DNA from: Pseudochelatococcus sp047501465 | Lineage (GTDB): Bacteria > Pseudomonadota > Alphaproteobacteria > Rhizobiales > Beijerinckiaceae | NCBI RefSeq assembly: GCF_047501465.1 | Contig: NZ_JAZDRL010000001.1 | Location: 496,001-560,000 of the forward strand | Direction: 5' to 3' | DNA length: 64,000 bases | Shown: piece after piece, positions 1 to 9,097 of the stretch | Layout: every line of letters starts with the position of its first letter | How positions within the stretch are numbered: position 1 is the stretch's first letter | Notes under the pieces: model-generated | Database searches by the model: none | What the model saw: only the letters and a program-made list of their open reading frames with translations | Told to the model about the DNA's origin: nothing | Made by a program: the position numbers and the translations under genes

Positions 1-2
1 TC

Positions 3-1025
3 ATTCGCCAAATCTTTGTAGCCTTTGCTAAGGGAGAGACTCCCAATGCTATTGCTGCTGCGCTGAATCGGGAAACCGTTCAGGGGCCGGGCGGGCATTC
101 TTGGGGTGCCACCACCATTCGTGGGCATCGGGCGAGGGGGACCGGTATTCTCAACAACGCCCTTTATCGCGGAGAGCTTGTCTGGAACCGCCAGCGCTTC
201 ATCAAGGATCCAATCACCGGAAAGCGTCAGGTACGCCTAAATCCGGAGACGGAATGGGTCATAAAGGATGTTCCCCATCTGCGGATTATCGACGAAGTCT
301 TATGGCAGGCAGTCAAGGACCGGCAACAGGGGGCAGAACGGCGTCATGGAGGTGTTCGTGACGGTGTCCGGAAATCCAGAGAAGCTCGGGATCTTGGCCT
401 CAAGATGGCTCCCTCGAACCTCTATCGTCTCCTGACCTGTGCGCAATGCGGTGGCGAGTTCTGTAACGTCGGGAGGGATCGTTACGGCTGTGCGGAGCAT
501 TACCGGCGAAAGACCTGTGGCAGTGGCAAGACGGTCCAGCGAAGAGTGATGGAAGCAGCGGTCAGAGATATTCTTGCCGAGGCTGCCATGTTGATCACCC
601 ACCACGCGGACGCGTTGACCAACGACGAGCAGGTGAACGCCGATGAACAGAGCCGCCAGATACAAAAGGATCGATTGCAGCTTGAGAAGATTGACCGACG
701 ACTTCAGGGACTGATGTCCGCCATCGAGGATGGGCTATATACGCCAGCCTTGAAGACGCGCTTCCAGCAGCTCGAGGATCAAGCTGAAAGCCTGCGAGTG
801 AGATTGCAGGTCAGTGGGCGGATACTGGCGCCTGCAAAACGGGAAGCAGGACACAAGTGGAGCGAATTGCGAACTCTGATTGCCAGATTGCAAGCGAGTG
901 ACACCGAGTATGATGTCCTGCAGTTCAAGCAAATGGTCGGAACGATCAACGTCATTCCCGGAACAGCTCGCAGCACTTCCAGGTTCTCGCCGGCGTGGCA
1001 GCTATTGAATAAAACCATGAAATAA
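3..1025 (+). CDS. Large serine recombinase, C-terminal part (5' end outside window)
   Basis: The frame is open from the first bases, so the N-terminal resolvase catalytic domain lies outside the window. What remains is the Recombinase domain (FVAFAKGETPNAIAAALN, then WGATTIRGH and NNALYRGELVWNRQ), a zinc beta-ribbon (CAQCGGEF ... CAEHYRRKTC) and a coiled-coil tail. Large serine recombinases of this architecture integrate and excise phages and integrative elements. It is followed at once by a ParB-like gene and a DUF1778-like gene, a common mobile-element cargo. The visible part has no frame damage, unlike the second recombinase at 2.8-4.5 kb. The family call is secure; activity depends on the unseen N-terminus. 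Confidence 0.88.
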   Translation: MRQIFVAFAKGETPNAIAAALNRETVQGPGGHSWGATTIRGHRARGTGILNNALYRGELVWNRQRFIKDPITGKRQVRLNPETEWVIKDVPHLRIIDEVLWQAVKDRQQGAERRHGGVRDGVRKSREARDLGLKMAPSNLYRLLTCAQCGGEFCNVGRDRYGCAEHYRRKTCGSGKTVQRRVMEAAVRDILAEAAMLITHHADALTNDEQVNADEQSRQIQKDRLQLEKIDRRLQGLMSAIEDGLYTPALKTRFQQLEDQAESLRVRLQVSGRILAPAKREAGHKWSELRTLIARLQASDTEYDVLQFKQMVGTINVIPGTARSTSRFSPAWQLLNKTMK

Positions 1026-1138
1026 TAATAGCTGCCTGCCAATTTTCCCAGCTGCTCGTTCGTTCTCGTTAGTGAAACATACCGCCCATAGCCTGTGGCG
1101 TCGTGCGCATAGGGCCGCGACGTTTCAGGAGAACGATA

Positions 1139-2269
1139 ATGACGCAACAGCAATCACTACCGCTGGCCGGAGGCATTCGTACATGGCTCAACGACGGTTC
1201 TTCGATGCCGCCCTGGGTTTGCGATCGAATAACGGAAGACAAGTCACCCAACGGATCTTTCCTGATCCCGACACCTCTCGGCACAACTCGCGTTCACGCT
1301 GGCCATGTTGTCATCGAACATGATGGCAAGTTGTGGTGCCGCAAACCGGAGGAGGTTCCTGAACTTCTGGCAGGTTTCACTGCCGAAATCGTTCCGGAAA
1401 TCACGGCTATCGGCCCAGGGAAATCCGCTCAGTTTGGCACGAAAAGTAAAACCGGTTCTAGGGGAAAGCGGGGAAGCGAGCGGAAGATAGCTTTTGGCGC
1501 GCCGCGTGGCACCATGCCGAGTATCGAGTGGGTGCATGTAGCCGCACTGACGGTCGACAGTTCTTATCAGCGATCTATCGACAACGACGGATCGCGCCGC
1601 CTTATCGCTAGCATCGCCGCAAACTTCGATTGGCGGCTTTGTGCGCCTCTGGTGGTATCGCGGCGGCCTGACGGTTCAAAGGTAATCATCGACGGACAGC
1701 ATCGCTGGGCTGCAGCGATGCGCCGGGGAGATTTGCCGCAGTTGCCTTGCTGTCTCTTCACCTACGGCAGTCCAGAGGACGAGGCACGTATGTTCATTGT
1801 TGCGAACAGGGCGCGTAAGGCGATGAACCGTATGGATGACTTCCACGCGGCTCTTGCTGCCGGCGATGAGGATGCCCTGGATATTCGACGGCTTGTGTCT
1901 GAGGCAGGATTGGCTATTGCCCGGAGCACTTCGTCAACCGCATGGAAGCCGGGAGATGTCACTTTTACGTCTTCGATTGCCACGGCGCTTCGCAGATATG
2001 GTGATGCAATCGTTTCCGCTGCTCTGACCTGCATGGGTGAAGCATACAAGGATGAACCACTTACATACGGCGCTTCGATTTTCGGTGCGCTTGTGCGTAT
2101 TTTTGCCAATCCGCCAGAGGGTTTTGATTCTGACGAACTCGTACCAATACTGAGGCGATTCCCTATGGCGGAATTGGGCGAGATGGTCCGGAATCAAAAA
2201 GGAGGTGATGCCCGTGCGTTCGCATTGTCCAAAGCTGTCATTAAAGCGTTAAACAGGGCAGATGAGTGA
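1139..2269 (+). CDS. ParB/Srx-like fold protein (DUF6551-type)
   Basis: A 376-residue protein. The ATG at 1139 is preferred over the in-frame start at 1103 because AGGAG sits 7 nt upstream. After an ~120-residue variable N-terminus comes a ParB-like region: IEWVHVAALTVDSSYQR, then PLVVSRRPDGSKVIIDGQHR with the GQHR motif of the ParB/sulfiredoxin fold, then WAAAMRRGDLPQLPCCLF. The C-terminal half is alpha-helical. Such single ParB-like proteins are frequent on mobile elements, where they may bind or cut DNA. No ParA partner is nearby, so a partition role is unlikely. It lies 113 nt after the recombinase and may be its accessory factor. Confidence 0.72.
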   Translation: MTQQQSLPLAGGIRTWLNDGSSMPPWVCDRITEDKSPNGSFLIPTPLGTTRVHAGHVVIEHDGKLWCRKPEEVPELLAGFTAEIVPEITAIGPGKSAQFGTKSKTGSRGKRGSERKIAFGAPRGTMPSIEWVHVAALTVDSSYQRSIDNDGSRRLIASIAANFDWRLCAPLVVSRRPDGSKVIIDGQHRWAAAMRRGDLPQLPCCLFTYGSPEDEARMFIVANRARKAMNRMDDFHAALAAGDEDALDIRRLVSEAGLAIARSTSSTAWKPGDVTFTSSIATALRRYGDAIVSAALTCMGEAYKDEPLTYGASIFGALVRIFANPPEGFDSDELVPILRRFPMAELGEMVRNQKGGDARAFALSKAVIKALNRADE

Positions 2270-2424
2270 CTGTTTGACAATCATCTGCCGCGCTCAATGG
2301 GGAGCGCGGCAGACTGCATTTCAGGTGTTCAGGTGATTGTGCTTTCTCGAAATCAAAATGGTAGTCAAGACTTTCTGTCGTGCTGTAAAAAGGTGAACGT
2401 CATAATCGCAATCGGGTACATGGC

Positions 2425-2709
2425 TTGGAAGAGAAAACAGACATTATAACGACACGGCTTTCTGAAGCGGACGCTGCAGTGGTTAAGCGTGCAGCCGACC
2501 AATGCGGTCAGTCGCTGACCGAGTTTGTGCATACCTCCATTCTACGATTCGCAGACGACGTGATAAGTGGGCGTTTGATTATGATGACCACGGAGGAGTT
2601 TTCGGATTTTTGCTTGGGCTTATCTGAAGCAGCTGCTCCGGTTCCGGAAATGGTCGAACTGATAAATCGGTCAGCGCCTTGGGAACGAGACCGTGCTGCC
2701 GATAAGTGA
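2425..2709 (+). CDS. DUF1778-type (TacA-like) antitoxin, orphan
   Basis: A 94-residue protein. The N-terminus (ITTRLSEADAAVVKRAADQ, then CGQSLTEFV) matches the ribbon-helix-helix antitoxins that pair with GNAT acetyltransferase toxins. The only start in frame before residue ~50 is the TTG at 2425, because a TAA lies upstream at 2386; the ribosome binding site is weak. No GNAT toxin follows: the next sequence is the decayed recombinase on the other strand. It is therefore an orphan antitoxin or small regulator left from a toxin-antitoxin pair. The family call is fair; function is inferred. Confidence 0.6.
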   Translation: MEEKTDIITTRLSEADAAVVKRAADQCGQSLTEFVHTSILRFADDVISGRLIMMTTEEFSDFCLGLSEAAAPVPEMVELINRSAPWERDRAADK

Positions 2710-2754
2710 TTGGACTTCACTGGTTGCTCGCCCCTTGGTTTGAAGGCGAGATAG

Positions 2755-4490
2755 CTATGCTCGTGTTGCAAAAAGTTCGCCTTGCGGGATGACGATATCC
2801 TTGGAAGCCATTGTTAAATAATCTGAAATTGCGCGATTTAAACCTGCAACCATCTTTACTTGCTTGGAGCGCAAGTAAAGATGAAAGCTCGCCCCCGCAA
2901 CCACCGATAACGACAAACCCGTAGCAGCCGCTACGGGTTTTGTCATTTTACCAGCCTTTCTAATAGCTTGCCGCTCGGTCCATTCGAGGATCGTCGCCAG
3001 ATCGCCATGCAGCGCGGCGTAGAGTTCCCCCCGTTCCGGGCCGGGAGGCAGCACAATCTTCTCGATCAGGGCGCGCAAATCCTGCGACACTTCCTTCCGG
3101 TTCAGGGCCTTCGTCAGAGCGGCGACCTTCTTCGCTTAGCAGAATGTCCGGCGCGTCGGCAAGCAGGGTCGTCAACTCTCCTTTGCGCGCTTCCAGCCCG
3201 GTCATCTTGTCCTTCATCGACGGATGATACATGCCGTCCGCAATGGCCTCGACGATCTGCGCGATCTGCTTCTCGATCTTCACCAGTTCGGCCTTCCAGG
3301 AATCGCCGTTCGAGCGACGTTCCCGGTTCAGCCGGTTCGTCTCTTCCGCATAGGCGCGCATGGCGTCCTCGACGATCTCCGGCGCCATCATCAGGTCCTT
3401 CAGCCCGGCAAGCACACGCCGCTCCAAATCTTCGCGCGCAATGCCGCGGCTGTTACTGATATGATTCGAGCAGGCGAAGCGGTCAGCGCCGCGGAGCGAG
3501 TAGGGACCACCGCAGCAGCCGCAGAACACCAGCCCTGTTCGGATGCCGCGCGCCGTTCAGCTGGTTCTTCTTGTGATGCGCGCGTATGGCTTCGGTGACA
3601 TTGGCGAACTTCTCGGCAATCTCGCCTTGCCGCTCACGGACGGCCTGCCAGAGTTCGTCGTCGACGATGCGCAGGTCGGGAACGTCCTTGACGATCTATT
3701 CCGATTCCGGGTTCAGCCGAGAGACGCACTTTCCCGTCGACGGGTCTTTGAGATAGCGCAGCCGGTTCCAGATCAGGTGGCCGACATAGAGTTCGTTGTT
3801 CACGAGGCCCGTGCCGCGCTTCACATGGCCGCGAATGGTAGTGTCGCTCCAGAGCCGACCTTCGGGGCCGGGGACGCCTTCCTCATTCAGCGTGCGGGCA
3901 ATGGTGCGCGGGCCGATGCCTGCGGCAAACTCGCGGAAGATGCGCCGCACGACATTGGCCTCGGCTGCGTCGATCTCGCGCTCGCCTCGGATCGGATCGC
4001 CGCGCGCATCAAGCTGCTTCACGACCTTGTAGCCATAGCAAAGACCGCCGCCGTTCTTGCCTTCCTCGACACGGCCACGGATGCCGCGATGGGTCTTGGC
4101 CGCGAGGTCTTTGAGGAACAGCGCGTTCATCGTCTCCTTCAGGCCGACATGAAGCTCGCTGATCTCGCCCTCGGCCAGCGTGACGATGGGAACGCCGACG
4201 AACTTGAGGTGCTTGAACAGCGTCGCCACATCGGCCTGGTCGCGCGAGATGCGGTCCAGCGCCTCGGCCAGCACCATGTCGAACTGTCCGGCCTGCGCGT
4301 CCTGCAACAGCATCTGGATGCCGGGCTGCAGGATCATGCTCGCGCCGGAGATGCTGGCGTCCTTATAGGTGCCGACTACCTTCCACTTCTCACACTTCGC
4401 CTGTTCGCGGCAGATGCGGAACTGATCCTCAATGGACGCTTCGCTCTGGTTGTCGGAGGAATAGCGGGCATAGAGGGCAACGCGGGTCAT
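2755..4490 (-). pseudogene. Serine recombinase, inactivated by an amber codon and two frameshifts
   Basis: Read on the minus strand, this is one recombinase in pieces. It starts at 4490 (MTRVALYARYSSDNQSEASI) with the catalytic serine region, a resolvase domain (AEALDRISRDQADVATLF) and the Recombinase domain. A TAG at 3696-3698 replaces what should be Trp in NPESE-W-IVKDVPDLRIV. The frame changes near 3530-3560 before FCGCCGGPYSLRG (zinc ribbon), and again near 3130 where TKALNRK reads on into SQDLRALIEKIVLPPG. Every domain is still recognisable, so decay is fairly recent. An ATG at 4505 in the same frame overlaps the stop of the HigA-like remnant upstream, suggesting translational coupling before decay. 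Confidence 0.85.
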
Positions 4491-4501
4491 GGCGGACTCC
4501 T

Positions 4502-4759
4502 TCATGCAACCTTGTCTAAGCGGCTTGACCGGATCAGCACATCGGCCGAAATGCCGAGATTGTCGTGCAGCTGCCGGATCATCTCGATGGACAGGCCGCG
4601 CTTGCGGTTCAGCACGTCCGCCACCCGGTTGCGCGGGCCGATCAACCGGGCGAGGGACCGGATGACTGCATCGGCGTGGGCAGGGTCGTTGCAGCCCGTT
4701 TCAGACGCGGCCTAAGGTCCAAAGACCTCGATGCTGATCCTGTCGTGTTTGAGTGCCAT
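4502..4759 (-). pseudogene. HigA-like antitoxin remnant with in-frame amber codon
   Basis: The minus strand reads MALKHDRISIEVFGP, a TAG at 4712-4714, then the typical HigA C-terminal half: RSLARLIGPRNRVADVLNRK and GLSIEMIRQLHDNLGISADV, ending RLDKVA. This resembles HigA-type antitoxins with a helix-turn-helix near the C-terminus (IGPRNRVADVLNRKR). The start has a good Shine-Dalgarno (GGAG, 3-4 nt before ATG), but the usual ~60 residues between the N-terminus and the HTH are missing, so there is a deletion as well as the stop. No HigB toxin is present. Its TGA overlaps the ATG of the recombinase pseudogene. Confidence 0.65.
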
Positions 4760-4907
4760 CGTCTCCAAAAGTCCTTGCCCGGAAGGGGTAGGGACCATCG
4801 AGGAACCGTTTGGCAGCAGAAGATAAAGACTCGCATTGTAGCCGTGCGGCACATAGGATACTGTAGAATAAAACAGGGACGGTCCGCAATCGGGAGACTA
4901 TCACGCC

Positions 4908-5171
4908 ATGGAGGTTGACAGGGAGAAGATCGACGATGTGATTCCCGCGCTGCTTTACCTGACACTCGACCGTGACGGCCGCGCATGGAAGGGTTTCGAC
5001 TGGAGCGCTATGAACCGGCTGCATGAGAAGGGCTTCATCGGCGATCCGGTCAACAAAGCGAAATCCGTCCGGCTGATCGACGAAGGGATCGTGCGGTCGG
5101 AGAGGCTCTTCCGCGAAATGTTCGCGGTTAAACGTGGAGGCGGAGCGCGTCGGCGTGATGTCGGCGAATGA
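4908..5171 (+). CDS. DUF6429 family protein
   Basis: An 87-residue protein starting MEVDREKIDDVIPALLYLTL, continuing RAWKGFDWSAMNRLHEKGFI and DPVNKAKSVRLIDEGIVRSE. This block is the hallmark of the small DUF6429 family, common on alphaproteobacterial mobile elements and of unknown function. The last ~18 residues (VKRGGGARRRDVGE) are unusually basic and may be a substituted tail, since family members usually end soon after the LFREMFA segment. It stands alone between the HigA remnant and IS copy 1. Confidence 0.7.
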   Translation: MEVDREKIDDVIPALLYLTLDRDGRAWKGFDWSAMNRLHEKGFIGDPVNKAKSVRLIDEGIVRSERLFREMFAVKRGGGARRRDVGE

Positions 5172-5329
5172 TCTTTTGGCAGATGGCCGGGGGTGGCGGC
5201 TATTCGGGACGAAGCTGACGGTTGCCATCGGCAAGCTTCCAGCCGAGAAAGGCTAGGCAGGCACACTGGCGAGAGGCAGAAAATGGCAGAGATCCAGATC
5301 AGGGCATTCATTGCATCGCTAATCGGATT

Positions 5330-6302
5330 TGGTCTTCCCCCATGGGGTGATCCGGTTGGAATGTTAGTGCATGCTTGGCCTGCTGGCCACCGCTGGTGTT
5401 GAAGCCGGTCCGTCCTGGCTCCCACCGCCGCGATCCACTCCCGTAATGCCTTGGCGATGAACTCCGGGCCGTTGTCAGAACGAATATGCGCCGGGACGCC
5501 GCGCAGGATGAACAGGTCGGAAAGCACGTCGATGACATCGACGGCCTTCAGCTTTCTCTCGACCCTGATGGCAATGCATTCGCGGGTGAACTCGTCGATA
5601 ACGTTGAGCATGCGGATTTTCCTGCCATTGTGTGTGCGATCCTCGACGAAGTCGTAGGACCAGACATGATTGGGGCATTCCGGCCGAAGCCGGACACACG
5701 AGCTGTCGTTCAACCACAGCCGACCGCGTTTGGGTTGCCTGTGCGGCACCTTCAGCCCCTCCCGCCGCCAGATGCGTGACCCGCTTGACGTTCACGATCC
5801 AGCCAGCCTGGTGCAGCATCGGCAGTGATGCGGCGATAGCCATAGCGGCCATACTGGAAAGCGAGCGCCGTGATGTCGGCGGTCAATTCCGCTTCATCAT
5901 CCGGGGGCTTGGCGATCTTGCGCTGCATCGAACGATGCTGCCCGAAAACCCGGCAGGCCCGTCTCTCGGGCACGCCCAGTTCCTCGATGACATGATCCAC
6001 GCAGGCGCGGCGGCGGGCAGGGCTTAGAAGTTTCCCTTGGCGGCCTCCGCCAAAATCATCTTGTCCAGCATGAGATCGGAAACCGCACGCCGGAGCCGGG
6101 TATTCTCTGCTTCCAGTTCTTTCAGCCGCTTGACCTGGTCGCCCTTCAAACCGCCGTATTCAGACCGCCACCGGTAGTATGTAACTTCCGTCACGCCTAT
6201 CGACCGGATCGCCTCCGCCATCGATTTTCCCTGCCATTTCAATATACTTCCTCGGCTCAATAGCCATACTTCAAGAAGGATCACTTTTCAGGGGGAAGAC
6301 CA
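5330..6302 (-). mobile_element. IS3-family element, copy 1 (internally deleted, inverted relative to copy 2)
   Basis: Bounded by imperfect inverted repeats that both begin TGGTCTTCCCCC (right end 5330-5354, left end 6278-6302 read inward). Inside, on the minus strand, is orfA (AEAIRSIGVTEVTYYRWRSE, then LKELEAENTRLRRAVSDLML) and orfB with the DDE core (HVWSYDFVEDRTHNGRK, IDEFTRECIAIRV, HIRSDNGPEF). orfB is frameshifted by one extra base at RRITA and stops just past RSDNGPEF, jumping to the right terminal sequence, so the last catalytic Glu region is gone. orfA has lost 65 bp relative to copy 2. No target duplication is visible (GATT versus CGCT). It cannot move on its own. Confidence 0.88.
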
Positions 6303-6346
6303 CGCTTCATGTTCCAGTCCTTAGGGGCCATAGCGAGATTCAATAT
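6303..6346 (-). repeat. Relic of the left end of an IS407-like element
   Basis: The first 21 bases after IS copy 1 (CGCTTCATGTTCCAGTCCTTA) [given as 6303-6323] match 29402-29422 exactly, and the similarity continues imperfectly to about 6346. It is the extreme left end (start codon region of orfA plus terminal repeat) of the element whose decayed copies lie at 28572-29447 and 34331-34990. IS copy 1 therefore appears to have landed just inside an older IS407-like element, of which only this stub survives. Confidence 0.6.
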
Positions 6347-6373
6347 GGATAATACCTGGAGGCAAGGTCATTT

Positions 6374-7657
6374 TTACTGAACGCTTGTCTTTGTCTCGGT
6401 ACCGGTTCCTACTTTTAAGGCGCCTGATTTTGCGCCTTTGATAGGTTTTCCTTTTGGCACCAAGGCTATCATTACACCTAGCGCAACAAGGCCAACAATC
6501 AGGCTGCTAAAGAAAATGGCCTGGATCCCGAATTGATGGGAGACAAATCCACCACCTGCGCCGGCAATAAAAGAGCCTACAGCCGCAATCAAATAATAAG
6601 TGCCAATAGCTGTTCCGCGCACATCTTCATGTACATAATCTGTCACCAAAGAGACAAACATATTATGCACAATACCCAGTTGAATACCCCAGATGAGCAC
6701 TCCAACAAAGAAGATGGGCAGTCCGGATGCTGAATACATGCACAAGTCGGAGACCACTAATGCAACCGTTCCAAAAACCATAACAGTCTTGCGGCCATAT
6801 TTATCAGCCAGAACACCACATGGATAGGATGAGAAGCTATAAGTTAAATTGTAAAGCGTCATGATCAAGGGCGCATAAGTCTTTTCGAGCCCAAAATTAT
6901 CATAAGAATATAAAACCATAAGGCTTTCGCCGAATCTAGCGGACATGAATATTAAAACAATAACCATTAATGTCCAGTAATTCCTCCCCAACGACATGAA
7001 GTCAGCCATACGTATTGGGCGGCGGGATTTTTTTAGCCTGACAATTTTTCCGTCATTGTCGATATGGGTTTTAGGTTCTTTGACATATAAAGCCAATAGG
7101 ATAAAAGCAATAAAGGCTGGAATTGAGGCGATCCAAAACACCTGTTTGAAATTATCAGCCGTATACCACATAGCCAAAAAGCCAAGGATACTGCCCATAA
7201 AAGACCCTGCAGTGCCCAAGGATCTCATCAGACCGAAGCTTGCCGCACGCTGCGTGGCCGGTGCAACGTCACCAACCAAGGCATCTCTCGGTGACGCTTG
7301 AATACCATTACCAATTCGCTCAAGAAAGCGAGCCGTAAACACATTGAAGAAATTAGTCGATGTGGCCATTATTGGTTTACTAACAATAGCCATGAAGTAT
7401 CCGATCAGCATAATTGGCCTACGACGTCGAAAATAGTCGCTAATTACGCCTGAAAATAGCTTCATAATAAAAGATAAAGCTTCCGCACTTCCTTCTAAAA
7501 GTCCAATGAGTCTTATATCCACTCCTAAGGAAGTGTTTAGATATAAAGCTGACAAGCTATAAATAACAACAGTTGAGGCGTTAATCAGACACATAACGAG
7601 TCCGATTACCCAAACGGTTGTGGGAATGGCTTTTTTAGTTGTTGGTGCGTTTTTCAT
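6374..7657 (-). CDS. MFS transporter
   Basis: A 427-residue protein with about 12 hydrophobic segments and the MFS loop motifs: GVISDYFRRRRPIMLIGY between TM2 and TM3, and GVLADKYGRKTVMVFG between TM8 and TM9. ERIGNGIQASPRDALVGDV is typical of a drug/metabolite-type MFS protein. The substrate cannot be read from the sequence. The gene is much more AT-rich than the DNA at 9-25 kb and sits between the two inverted IS3-family copies, so it may have been carried as the centre of a composite transposon. A damaged partial duplicate of its 3' region lies at 7892-8057 on the other strand. The ATG at 7655-7657 has only a weak ribosome binding site. Confidence 0.85.
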   Translation of the reverse strand: MKNAPTTKKAIPTTVWVIGLVMCLINASTVVIYSLSALYLNTSLGVDIRLIGLLEGSAEALSFIMKLFSGVISDYFRRRRPIMLIGYFMAIVSKPIMATSTNFFNVFTARFLERIGNGIQASPRDALVGDVAPATQRAASFGLMRSLGTAGSFMGSILGFLAMWYTADNFKQVFWIASIPAFIAFILLALYVKEPKTHIDNDGKIVRLKKSRRPIRMADFMSLGRNYWTLMVIVLIFMSARFGESLMVLYSYDNFGLEKTYAPLIMTLYNLTYSFSSYPCGVLADKYGRKTVMVFGTVALVVSDLCMYSASGLPIFFVGVLIWGIQLGIVHNMFVSLVTDYVHEDVRGTAIGTYYLIAAVGSFIAGAGGGFVSHQFGIQAIFFSSLIVGLVALGVMIALVPKGKPIKGAKSGALKVGTGTETKTSVQ

Positions 7658-7891
7658 AGAACTAATTAAAAAAATTCTGGTGCTGACAGGAATTTAAGGG
7701 AGAATAACCTAAGTAACAATTGAGAGACATGCTAAACGTATCCGACTTCTGATAAGGCTACGGCAGGGAGTCGCCTTTGCGAAGGCTCATATAACCCAAA
7801 GACAAGAGCCGATGCAAATGCAAGGTAATTTTGGCATTGCCTCCCAGTATTTTTCTGCTGACGCCTTTTCTGCGAAGCAATTTAACTTTCT

Positions 7892-8057
7892 TTTGCATGT
7901 ATTCAGCATCCAGACCCCCATCTTCTTTGTTGGAGTGCTCACCTGGGGTATTCAACTGGGTATTGCTTATAATATGCTTGTCTCTTTGGTGGCAGATTAT
8001 GCACATGAAGATGTGTGCGGAACAGCTATTGGCACTTATTATTTGATTGCGGCTGTA
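7892..8057 (+). pseudogene. Fragment of an MFS transporter related to the gene at 6374-7657
   Basis: The plus strand reads FCMYSAS, then after a one-base slip PIFFVGVLTWGIQLGIAYNM and YAHEDVCGTAIGTYYLIAAV. This matches the neighbouring MFS protein (CMYSASGLPIFFVGVLIWGI ... HEDVRGTAIGTYYLIAAVG) with several substitutions. The fragment is cut at 8057/8058 by the left end of IS copy 2. It is an old, diverged paralogue rather than a recent copy. The stretch from 7658 to 7891 holds no recognisable gene. Confidence 0.75.
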
Positions 8058-9097
8058 TGGTTTTCCCCCTGAAAAGTGATCCTTCTTGAAGTATGGCTAT
8101 TGAGCCGAGGAAGTATATTGAAATGGCAGGGAAAAGAGACAAGGCATAAGAGATCGTCACGAAGCTGCGTCAGGTTGACGTGCTGAATGCGCAGGGAAAA
8201 TCGATGGCGGAGGTGATCCGGTCGATAGGCGTGACGGAAGTTACATACTACCGGTGGCGGTCTGAATACGGCGGTTTGAAGGGCGACCAGGTCAAGCGGC
8301 TGAAAGAACTGGAAGCAGAGAATACCCGGCTCCGGCGTGCGGTTTCCGATCTCATGCTGGACAAGATGATTTTGGCGGAGGCCGCCAAGGGAAACTTCTA
8401 AGCCCCGCCCGCCGCCGCGCCTGCGTGGATCATGTCATCGAGGAACTGGGCGTGCCCGAGAGACGGGCCTGCCGGGTTTTCGGGCAGCATCGTTCGATGC
8501 AGCGCAAGATCGCCAAGACCCCGGATGATGAAGCGGAATTGACCGCCGACATCACGGCGCTCGCTTTCCAGTATGGCCGCTATGGCTATCGCCGCATCAC
8601 TGCCGATGCTGCACCAGGCTGGCTGGATCGTGAACGTCAAGCGGGTCGAACGCATCTGGCGGCGGGAGGGGCTGAAGGTGCCGCACAGGCAACCCAAACG
8701 CGGTCGGCTGTGGTTGAACGACAGCTCGTGTGTCCGGCTTCGACCGGAATGCCCCAATCATGTCTGGTCCTACGACTTCGTCGAGGATCGCACACACAAT
8801 GGCAGGAAAATCCGCATGCTCAATGTTATCGACGAGTTCACCCGCGAATGCATTGCCATCAGGGTTGAGAGAAAGCTGAAGGCCGTCGATGTCATCGACG
8901 TGCTTTCCGACCTGTTCATCCTGCGCGGCGTCCCGGCGCATATTCGTTCTGACAACGGCCCGGAGTTCATCGCCAAGGCATTACGGGAGTGGATCGCGGC
9001 GGTGGGAGCCAGGACGGACCGGCTTCAACACCAGCGGTGGCCAGCAGGCCAAGCATGCACTAATATTCCAACCGGATCACCCCATGGGGGCAGACCA
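8058..9097 (+). mobile_element. IS3-family element, copy 2 (internally deleted)
   Basis: Same element as copy 1, in the opposite orientation. The left terminal repeat begins TGGTTTTCCCCC (one mismatch to copy 1) at 8058 and the right end closes at 9097 (...GGCAGACCA). orfA begins MAGKRDKA at about 8123 but meets a TAA (8147-8149) where related proteins have Glu, then reads EIVTKLRQVDVLNAQGKSMA and ends at 8401. orfB has the same one-base insertion at RRITA and the same 3' internal deletion as copy 1, so both copies descend from one already broken parent. It keeps the 65 bp missing from copy 1. Its right end interrupts an aldo/keto reductase gene. Confidence 0.88.

Noticed and set aside
2912..2945. 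Strong palindrome (ACCCGTAGC-N4-GCTACGGGT) that looks like a terminator
   Set aside because: It lies inside the coding part of the decayed recombinase (KPVAAATGL region), so it is probably fortuitous, though a role for the DUF1778 gene cannot be excluded.
3543..4715. 390-residue plus-strand ORF across the recombinase pseudogene
   Set aside because: It is the complement of a GC-rich recombinase gene; the minus strand shows family motifs, the plus strand none.
1..5171. Complete integrative element with att sites
   Set aside because: The left end is outside the window and no matching direct repeats were found around the recombinase genes.
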